Part shown: positions 31,901-39,100 of the stretch, piece by piece
Layout: each line of letters starts with the position of its first letter
Position numbering within the stretch: position 1 is the first letter of the stretch
NCBI RefSeq assembly: GCF_003545715.1
Contig: NZ_QVNU01000001.1
Location: forward strand, 1,295,962 to 1,359,961
Length of the DNA stretch: 64,000 nt
Direction of reading: 5' to 3'
Origin: Taibaiella koreensis
GTDB lineage: Bacteria; Bacteroidota; Bacteroidia; Chitinophagales; Chitinophagaceae
Program-made: the position numbers and the translations under genes
Notes under the pieces: generated by a model
The model's database searches: none
What the model was told of the DNA's origin: nothing
What the model saw: only the letters and a program-made list of their open reading frames with translations

Positions 31901-33136
31901 CGCACCGAGCGTGTCGCCGCGATAAACCAATTGGTCGAAGCGCTGCCGGCCGATCCGGCACAGCCTTTCCTGGCGCGTTATTTCAGCCTGAAACATGACT
32001 ACAGCAACGATTGGTATGCTTATGCCGCCGTTTTCGGAGACAATGCTTATGCCCGTATGCGGATGAGCCTGAACAACGATCGTTTCCCTTTCTTCTGCAA
32101 AGACAGGAATATCGGCATAAGCCGTATTACGGCAAGGCTACAGGGCAAACAGGTGCTCACCGGCAGCTACAGACTCAGCATTACCTATACCAAAAGCAAT
32201 ACCGGCGCCTACCAGACAAAAGTACTGGAGCTGACTGCAGGTCCTGGAAATGTTTACGAGCGTTATGCTGATTTTACGCTGGCCGATGCGCTGCAGATCG
32301 ATGGCAATACCAAAATGCTACAGCTTCGCCTGGAAAAAACAGATGGCAGCACTGTGACCAAAGTGAACATGGACGAGCTGCTCGACGATCTTTACCTGGT
32401 TGTTTCGTACCAGCTGGGCGAGCCAGGCGCCACTCCTGCGCCCGACGATCGTCCCCAGGGCGACGTGCCTCTAGGGGATCTGGCCGCCTGGTGGCAGGCC
32501 GATGCCCGGAACGTGATGCTGCCCCCGACGAAGTATATCAGCAGCCTGACAGACCAGAGCGGAAATGGCGTGCACCTCGGCCATTATAACCCCAGTGAAG
32601 CGCCGCTGCTCACGGATGCCAACGGCCGCAAGGTAGTCCGCTTTGAAGAAAGTATTCTGTATAACGGCAGCCAGGTCGATGCGATCGCCGGCGACGATAG
32701 CTGTACGCTCTTTTATGTGGGATCAGCAGGAATAGGCATAGGGCTCGATGCCGGCAGCAACCGGCATGCCCTGGACATCGGCCGCGAGCTGTTTGAAGTG
32801 CGGCTTACTGCCTCGGGCGATGAGCTGTATAGCCTTCAGCCGGGCGATCCGGCCGGTATACGGGCAAGGATGTATGTCGTGGACCAATCGATCCCCGGCA
32901 GCACGACGCTCAAGGTCTGCGATCCGCAGCTGGTGGTGCAACAACAAAACACCTTTGCCAACGGAACGTTTGTTACTACCGGAAGCACCGGCCTCGTTAT
33001 GGGCGCCAAAGGCGCACCGGGCGCCTTCCGCGACGGCGATTTCTATGAAGCGCTGGTCTACAAAGGGCTGTTGAGCGCCGGCGATCAGCGCGCAGTCATG
33101 GCCTATCTGAAGGGAAAGTATCCTTTCGCAGTATAG
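22982..33136 (+). CDS. Tc toxin subunit A (TcA-like pore/translocation subunit) with C-terminal lectin-like domain
   Basis: 3384 residues, longer than the roughly 2500 of Photorhabdus TcdA. Two carboxypeptidase-regulatory/transthyretin-like beta domains open it (ISGQLTDQQGRALD; TISGKVTLGEAAICAVPV). The Tc signature follows near residue 675 (CNCTECTSMYSPGAYYTDIL). Then come a long helical shell, a neuraminidase-like region (RTYMLPHRYYYRKLEYNEW, EGKLYTFWLTFT), ARKWYHYVFDPT, long alpha-helical channel segments (QQTRYIKEVQVQEATANLE) and a TcB-binding domain (ACMDLELPLVQKPA, SLPEALFDLDYPGHYLRRIK). After a Pro/Asp linker near residue 3150 there is an extra module of about 220 residues (LAAWWQADARNV, SLTDQSGNGVHLG, GDFYEALVYKGLLS) that looks like a LamG/concanavalin-type lectin. 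TcA forms the pentameric pore that receives the TcB-TcC cocoon. The TcBC gene follows after 26 bp. Confidence 0.92.
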   Translation: MSSSLMKKISGQLTDQQGRALDHIAYGITIELTTALQSGSPGGWIGSAAINATDARFELFTAYDLKASEQVNYRILNQNNLVQSGSAGITNFATIITLTPEAYEKIKTPAVDGYTTISGKVTLGEAAICAVPVNTEAISVLVIKPHFPENRILGSGRIDALGHYEVKVPKADIQGSSDGCGEAALAQIYVAIRADQTDLARSGSVSPERCCTAIDIHISDKSVFAQFLTELEARLKVLSDRTGLQPSGLANVSDEQIDPLAAQSSLKGEEVRLLVHAAWMSQNLNLALAKLYALFRAGMDHIAVLANMGSDGLYEVLSQAGAWHIIPAVSGIDDLVAVLLDQRGELKGKELTDNGDTLLSLFTLILNNGEDAATFLKIYTADPDLPATAIWDRVKVTLGETKTGRLQKGIQVLAITGMQPELTINLLTTVGEGPVSTLSSLTTQNLMDRIHLENDKHPGKVCIPLAILEAYEGEAAIAEYAGRMHQVIQGLFTSAAIGDKLARDSAFAAALSNAQEAIAFLQANPGYDFRTDNVWDLPTDENGNKVREALMPVQNLVRLTDNATDAVVAMIKAQIRSSADVIAMGQEAFAEAYGAAFKGGVDEAASVYSRAVHNNKLHMEAKMAMSNSSYLTNVFPMLDEPDDTEQPQLMALAAAAPAAVPDMKTLFGSLDMCNCTECTSMYSPGAYYTDILNFMKKKLGGNPSTTFKELTINRRPDLPDIDLTCKNANTPLPYVDLVNELLELAVLRSANLGPAFTSYQTSGTAKELEAYPEHTVKDPDGVYRAKDNYQTVYNEQLRKAVYPNNLPFDLPVEESRTYLQHLGKSRYELMYQLRPKDYAGDTSQGRINELNALAEWLSVTRKEVDIITTPSTTDTPKYWGFGTATSGWYDMLCNGAPGEGLNTVLTRSRITYKEMLQLLVCDYINPVITVTKPLPGGGSVVVRLRTMEIVAVDGALPTTCDLTRLFLKYSKTYEATQPLDTIAVKTNFFTKWVTFLRLQRATGWSAYQLDVVLRSLSAGSANPAVLAPITIPVFKAIAKVHQLSGLLKAPPEYIVSLWQRIDTTQYINFNSDNQDLLPSVYDRIFRNKAVLNPADPNFGDNGAFTGTYSDNTASLVAALGIAEEDFLALLADRGILPAQATVLGALSPVFGLTLLAKGLNMPVKDLLQWRAYFNIAPVTATNFMTLDETETLLAYVDRLKKMAFSQPEIAYLIANADSDALFSPEDDLIRDFYTALRSDLQQLNILPFPDGIPADDEAALVAKLDHVIRQHFTEAFALDSNAVAQLLDTLMLGSTLTLAEGLRLGAFVASAGTTDPVTGIATPAISISRTTGISAFSFDLLYEAYGKIGKSALVINRLKIAPEELQALLLFAGALEITQIGDMPVDVPGPAQIADRLSAFIRLNEWLMVRDRLKVNKTDFPQLLKDASGATSAADFAGTLQRITKWPDTDLQAIVNTLQPVYNAGDYGKAALLLQIAAVMESASLVGLSPATLLNASILVPLVSMANAKAVRMAAKARYSDDEWAKVAKPLQDILRERQRQSLVGYMIGLTNSSNNFLYRDENALYEALLIDVEMKPCMKTSRIKQAISSAQLFMDRVILSLERYNGTALSLSPAMVAQWEGWRKWYRIWEANRKIFLYPENWIEPELRDDKTPFFKELETQLLQDEVTDRTAEDAYRAYLEQLEEVSRLEPVSAFHEISPNINDKDTVHVVARTYMLPHRYYYRKLEYNEWTPWEKMNIDIKSDHVVPYVWEGKLYTFWLTFTKKNVSDAEKNVIKSDERTRPVKTVPDNNPPRVMGRNWGNALVNNGLVADPGDDRYAQWEVRLNWSQRKDDRWLPAEVAKEVMMLAINKLHISDMALNTYTANTNNARTIMSFLTENGDVKIDELFRNRIHMIIRPDVKAYGLTFNLSLPPGIDENGIGLHTFLWKDPSKDPVILRDDIEPDTIIAPANTRINKMKLVEDPLSNGKVMVDKLQIAPAVPYGYYSFSTNIHYAPFARPIRKSSAAILNNTPKGRFKLTAPAANDSYERFSVLEPLQERFFFEDDKNTYYVQKEKGTIGSATTVLTAVKKQNSVLLDDSKMLTATFYKKNPWMTEITSGAVQLMAATATSGPQLFSKDLSLGNPITTYTQQYRFQTFYHAQITDFFRVFNKSGIPGLLQLSNQRQEDYMAFSGTYQPTSLVHSLYPTDKVQFGFDEAYGRYNWELFFHAPMLVAQRLSENQQFEEARKWYHYVFDPTSNRDGMTGAVTGEKKRFWKFYPFYKAAQGTILTLEDLVLQIHNGVGEALQQVDKWEANPFKPHVIARMRVLAYMKNVLMKYLDNLIAWADQLFGRDTIESINEATQLYVLAAQLLGKRPQDIPARAKVESHTFEELDGAGLDALSNAMVPIESYFAPNDGPLPQQGTKDDHTLSIAMFYFCLPKNDKLLGYWDTVADRLFKIRNCMNIDGSVRELALYEPPIDPALLVRAAAKGISIDTVLNSLSASSLSVYRFSYVLQKANEFSNDVKSLGGALLSAIEKKDAEQLALIRSGQERQVLQQTRYIKEVQVQEATANLESARRSRENAQARQQYYASRVFMNAGEAQHLQSVQTGMILQAVQGGLQATSSALALIPQFHGQAAMAVGASFGGQQLSTALNAISAGIGIAAAINSGRGSMSLTRAGYERRMDDWQFQASTAAKEMEQLDQQILAAEIRLDIANRELVNHDLQISNNEETDAYMRSKFSNVALYSWMIGQIATTYFQSYQLAFDMAKKAEACMDLELPLVQKPAAGFIGFAYWDSLRKGLQSGEKLQADLRKMEAAYMDNNKRELELTKNISLALTDPAALLDLRTKGSCVISLPEALFDLDYPGHYLRRIKSVSLSLPCIAGPYTTVAATLTLTKHLVRKSDSSAVNPVTENIRLQPIATSNGQNDGGVFELNFRDERYLPFEGRGAVSEWELRLADEDQVRLFDFETISDVIMHLRYTAREGKAAYRTERVAAINQLVEALPADPAQPFLARYFSLKHDYSNDWYAYAAVFGDNAYARMRMSLNNDRFPFFCKDRNIGISRITARLQGKQVLTGSYRLSITYTKSNTGAYQTKVLELTAGPGNVYERYADFTLADALQIDGNTKMLQLRLEKTDGSTVTKVNMDELLDDLYLVVSYQLGEPGATPAPDDRPQGDVPLGDLAAWWQADARNVMLPPTKYISSLTDQSGNGVHLGHYNPSEAPLLTDANGRKVVRFEESILYNGSQVDAIAGDDSCTLFYVGSAGIGIGLDAGSNRHALDIGRELFEVRLTASGDELYSLQPGDPAGIRARMYVVDQSIPGSTTLKVCDPQLVVQQQNTFANGTFVTTGSTGLVMGAKGAPGAFRDGDFYEALVYKGLLSAGDQRAVMAYLKGKYPFAV

Positions 33137-33162
33137 CCGGCAAGATCTCCTTTCACCCTATA

Positions 33163-36100
33163 ATGAATGATGAAATGTCAAACAATAAAGAACAAGCACC
33201 GGAAAAGAACAGCGGGCAGGGGAGTCAACCGGCTTCCCACCCCTTGGACCGGTACACCGTCCAGCCCAGGCAGGACGGTGACGATAAGAAAAGCCCTTTC
33301 TACCAATCTTCGGCGCCCGTGCTGAGCCTGCCCAAAGGCGGCGGCGCCCTGAAAGGCATCGATGAAAAATTTTCGGTCAATGCAGTCAACGGCACTGCCG
33401 GACTCGAAGTACCTCTGCCCCTTAGCCCGGGCAGGGGCGGCTTCGGCCCCGGTCTTTCGGTAAGCTACAACAGCGGCAGCGGCAACGGACCCTTCGGCCT
33501 GGGCTGGAGCCTGGGCCTGCCCTCCATACGGCGCAAGACCGACAAGAAGCTGCCGGCTTACCAGGATGATAAGGAAAGTGATGTATTCCTGATGGCGGGC
33601 GCCGAAGACCTGGTATCCTTGCTGGATACCTCGGGCCAGCCGGTTGCGACGGATAAGGTCAACGGGGCCTACCGCGTGAAGGCCTACCGGCCCCGTATCG
33701 AAGGCCTCTTTGCCCGTATCGAGCACATCAGTAGGAAGGGTAGCAGCGACAGCTGGTGGCGGGTTACCACCAAGGATAACGTAAGCACCTGGTATGGTCT
33801 TAATCCCGAAGGCCGCCTCGCCGACCCGGAAGCAGCGGCCCGTATTTTCGAATGGCTGCCGCAGCTGAGCACCGATCATAAGGGCAATGTGATCCTGTAC
33901 CGCTATATCGCAGAAGACCTGCGGGGCGTACCGGCGCAGCTGTACGAGAAGAACCGCCTGAACGGTACGGCGCCTTTTGCCAATACCTATCTCAAGCGTG
34001 CGCTATACAGCAACCGGGAGGCCTGGTATGTAGCGCCCGCAAATCCTTATGAGCCACAGCTGCCAACGGAAGCCGCTTTCCTGATGGAGGCCGTGCTGGA
34101 TTACGGCGATCACAGCAGTCCGCACCAGGGTGCAGCCGACCGGGACTGGCCGGCCCGCAGCGATGCCTTCTCCGATTTTCATGCCGGCTTCGAGATCCGT
34201 ACTTATAGAAAATGTAAGCGGGTGATGATGTATCATCATTTCGAAGAGCTGGGCGATGCCCGGCTGGTGCGTAGCCTGGAGCTGGGTTATAAGCAGGATG
34301 GTAAAAGCAGCCTGGTGGAAGCCGACTTGCTGCTGACCGCAACGCAGCGTGGTTACCAGTACGATACCTACCACGAAGCCTGGCAGGACAAGGCTTTGCC
34401 GGCCATGACCTTCAACTATGAGCCTTTGAAGTGGAGCAACGAAGTACAGCAGGTAAGCGCCGCAGATTTCCGGCATGCGCCGCAGGGACTCAGCGGCCCC
34501 TACCAGTGGACCGATTTCGATGGCGAAGGGATCAGCGGCATCCTGAGCGAGCAGGGTGGCGGCTGGTGGTACAAGAACAACCTGGGCAAGGGGCAGTTTA
34601 CACCGGCCCGCAATATCGCACCACGGCCCAGCTTCAGCGGGCTGGGACAGGCGCTGCAGTGGCAGGACCTTGATGCCGATGGCCGCAGACAGGTGGTGGC
34701 GCAGGGTACCGTGAATGGATATTGGGAATTGGACGATGATCCTTCGACAAGCTCAGGACAGGCCCCATCGGCGGGCTCAGGACAAGCGCAACAATGGCAA
34801 AGCTTCCGGCAGTTCAGCAGCCAGTTGAACATCGACTGGAACAGTCCTTTCAACAAGATGCTGGACCTCGATGGCGATGGCCGCCCCGACCTGTTGGTGA
34901 CCGAAGACCGGGCCTGGACCTGGTATCATAACGAAGGCAAAGCCGGCTACAGCACAGGTGGCTACAGCCCCTTGTTCCATGATGAAGAAAAAGGACCGCA
35001 ATTGCTGCTGCGCGATACGGTGCAAAGCATTTTCCTCGCCGACATGAACGGCGACGGTCTTACCGACCTGGTGCGTATCCGAAACGGCGAGATCTGCTAC
35101 TGGCCCAACAAAGGCTATGGCCGGTTCGGGGCCAAAGTAAGCATGGCCGGGGCGCCCTTGTTCGATACACCCGATGGCTACAATCCCCTGTACCTGAGCC
35201 TGGCCGATATCAGCGGTACCGGCGCCGCCGATCTTATTTATCTTGGCGATGATCGCTGCCTGGCCTGGATCAACCTTTGCGGCAATGGCTGGGGCGAAGC
35301 GCAGGAAATAAGCCCCCTGCCCGGTACCGATAACCAGAGCAAACTGGCCGTGCTTGATTTCCTGGGCAACGGCACCGGCTGCCTGGTATGGAGCAGCCCA
35401 TTGCCCCGGTACAGCAATGCCCCGCTGCAATACATCGATCTTATGGGCGGTAATAAGCCCTACCTGATGCGCCGCTACGACAATGGCATGGGTAAAAGCG
35501 TTAGTGTTACCTATAAGAGCTCGACACAGTTTTATCTCGACGATAAGCTTGTCGGCCGGCCATGGGCTACCCGCCTGCCTTTCCCGGTGCACTGTATCGA
35601 AACGGTAACCACCAGCGACGAGGTAAGTGAGACCACCTTCAGCCAGAGCTACCGCTACCGCCATGGCTATTACGATCATGAAGAACGCGAGTTCCGCGGC
35701 TTCGGCTATGTGGAAACCGTCGATATCGACCGGGCTATCGTTTCGGAAATAGCTGCGCTTGACCAGGCGCCCGTGCTGACGAAGACCTGGAATCATACCG
35801 GCGCCTGGCTGCGCGAAAAGAGCCTCACAGAAGCCTTTCAGCAAGAGTACTTTTACTTTGCCGAATGGGACGAAGCCGTACTGGTTGCCCATTTACCCGG
35901 CGAACTGAACCCGCAGGAATTAAGGGAAGCGCACCGCGCGCTCAAAGGCCTGCCCCTGCGCCAGGAAGTGTACGCGCTCGACGGCAGCGGGCGAGAGCGC
36001 ATCCCGTACGCGGTAACCGCCAGCGCCTATAAGGTGCAGCTGGTGCAACCGGCAGGGCCCAACCGTTATGCCTCCTTCATCAGCCTCAAGCAGCAGAGCC

Positions 36101-39100
36101 TCGCCTTTGCCTCCGAGCGGGAGATGGACGATCCCCGCGTGCAGCAGGAGCTTACGCTGGAGACCGATGAATACGGCCATGTGCTGCGCAGTGCCCAGGT
36201 GGCCTATCCGCGTAAAAGAGTGCCCGAAACATCTGCTATCTATACCGGCATCGTAAAGGAAGCACAGCAACGTATGCACGTTACCTGCTCGGAGAACGGC
36301 TTTACCAACGATGTCGTAACCGACAGCCATTACCGGCTGCGGGCGGGCTATACCGGCAGCAGCCACGAGCTGGGCGGTTATCAGGCCCCCGCCGGGCTCT
36401 GGACCCCGGAAGCCTTGCTGGGCCTGGTGCTAGGAGCAGAGGAGATTGCCTATACGGAAACCTTTAACGATGATCTGCTGCAAAAGCGACTGCTATCGCA
36501 ACAGCTGAGTCTCTTTCAAAGCGATACAGCCGAAGGCGCGCCCCTGGCTGCAGGACAGCAGCAGACCCTGGCCTTGCCTTACCAGAGCTATACCCGCGTC
36601 TTCAGCGCGGGCGACCTGGATCGACTGTATGGACCCGGTCGTATCGATGAAGACCATGACCTGGCCGCGGCCGGCTTTACCGATGTGCAGCCGGGTGGCA
36701 TGCAGCGGTATTGGATCCCATCGGGAACAGTGCAATACAAGGATACACTATATGCCTATCCGGCGCAGCAATTCTATACGCCCTTATCCTATACCGATCC
36801 CTGGGGCCAGGAGACCCGCGTGCAGTACTGGCAAAGTCCGGGCGGACAAGCCTATTGGCTGGTGCCGCGGCAAACGGAAGATGCTTTGCAGAACACCGCG
36901 ACCGTAGACGATTACGACTGGCGCCTGCTGCAGCCCCGGCAACTGACCGATGCCAACGGAAACATCAGCGAGCTGCTGTACGATGCACTGGGTATGCCCG
37001 TAGCCATGGCCCTGCGTGGCAAAGGCAACGAAGGCGATAGCCTCTTCGACGGCGCCCGGCCCAGCCCCGATTTGTACGACTTTGCCGATGTGGAAGCGCA
37101 GGATCTGTTTTTCGATGAAGATCCGGAAGCTAATGCTTCCCTCCTGCTGGGCAAGGCCACCTGGCGCTGCGTATACCGGCTCGACCGCTTACCGCTATCC
37201 GTAGGCATGATCGCCCGCACCGGGCATGTAGCCGATACGGGCACTGAGCCTGTCGAAGTGCTGATCCGCCTCAGCTATACCGACGGTTTCGGTCGCCTCA
37301 TTATGCACAAAGCGCAGCGGCAGACCCATGGCCCGGAAGACCGGCAACACTGGACCGGAACGGGCCGCACGGTGTACAACAACAAAGGCAAAGCCGTAAT
37401 GCAATACGAGCCTTACCTGAGCGCCAGCCATGAGAGCGATACCGCCGAACAGGCCGCCGCGCAGGGTATCAGTCCGCAAATGCATTACGATGCCCTGGGC
37501 CGTGTGGAGCGCACCGATATGCCCGATGGCAGCTTCAGCAAAACAACATGGACGGCCTGGGAGCAAACGGTATGGGATGCCAACGATACCGTGAAAGACA
37601 GCGCCTGGTATGCACAGCGTACCGGATTGCCCGCAAGCGATCCGGAGCGTATCGCCGCGGAGAAAGCGGCAGCACATGACGATACACCGGCCATCATGCA
37701 TACCGACAGCCTGGCCCGGCCATTCTATACGATACAGATCCTCCAGGCAGGCCCATCGATAGCAGCGCCCCTCGACGCCATCCATAGTCACGTACGCCTT
37801 GATATACAGGGCAACCGGCTCTCAGTCACCGACGGGCTGGGCAGGGAAACGCTACGCTACCACTACAACATGCTGCAGCAGCCCTGCAACCAGCAGAGCA
37901 TCGATAGTGGCAGCGCCTATACCTTTACCGATGCGGCCGGTCAGCCTCTGCTACATTGGGATGCCGACGGACGGCGCTTTGAGACGGGGTATGATGTGCT
38001 GCGGCGGCCGCTGACCCAGACTGTAGAGCACAATGGGAACACCCTGCTGCTCGAATATACCACCTACGGCGAAGTCTACGATCCGGCAGGCGCCGCCAGC
38101 CAGAATCTTCGCGGCCAGGTGTATGAACACTTCGATAGCAGCGGCCGGCAATGGATGCCCGAAGGTTATGACTTCAAAGCTAATCCCGTAAAAGCAAGCC
38201 TTTCCCTGTTGCAAGACCGCGAGGCAACTGATGTAGACTGGAACGCTGCCCCCTTGCTGGAAAGCAAAGTGTATACTACTAATACAAAAGTCGATGCCCT
38301 TAACCGGCCGGTACAGACCATAGACCCCGGCGCCAATGTCAGCACCTTCGGCTATGACAAAGGCGGTGCGCTGCGCCAGGTAAGGCTCAACGGTAAAGAT
38401 TATGTCAAGGACATTCATTATAATGCCAAGGGACAAAGGGAAGCCATCTGGTATGACAACAAGACCAAGAGCCGTTATCATTACGAGCCGCTGACCTACC
38501 GGCTGAGCCGCCTGTATACCATAACCTTGGATGAGACCAATAGCTATTATGGTAAAAGCCTGCAGGACCTCAACTATACCTATGATCCTACAGGCAATAT
38601 AACCCGTATCAGCGACCAGGCACAGAAGACGATCTTCTACAACAACAGCATCATCGAACCGGAGCAGGACTTTACCTACGATGCGCTGTACCGGCTGATC
38701 GAAGCCAGCGGCCGGGAACAGGATACCAACAATGATCCGCCCTTTGGCGCTGGCGATCGCTGGACCGATATGCCCGCGCACAACAATCCCGACAGCAATA
38801 CCTCCCGCCGCTATACGCAGTACTATAGCTACGACAAGGTAGGAAACATCGGGCAGCTACGGCATAGCGCCGGGACGGGCAGCTATACCCGAAACTATAA
38901 CAATGATAGCGACAGCAACCGCCTGCGCAACACAGAGATAGGTGCTACGACCTATGACTACCGCTACGATAGCCGGGGCAATATGATCGAAATGCACAAC
39001 CTGCAGCAACTGCAGTGGAATGCACTGAATCAATTGCAGTTTGTAGCGCAAGGCACGACGCGGGCCTGGTACCAGTACAGCGGTGGGCAGCGGATAAGGA

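Noticed and set aside
34500..35290. Tandem DxDGDG-type repeats as a repeat array
   Set aside because: They are FG-GAP-like propeller blades of TcB, diverged at DNA level, not a CRISPR or DNA repeat array.
34777..35892. Minus-strand open frame of 371 codons within tcBC
   Set aside because: It is a shadow of GC-rich codon use in the TcB propeller region; similar shadows at 20155-21060 and 37951-38781 are explained the same way.
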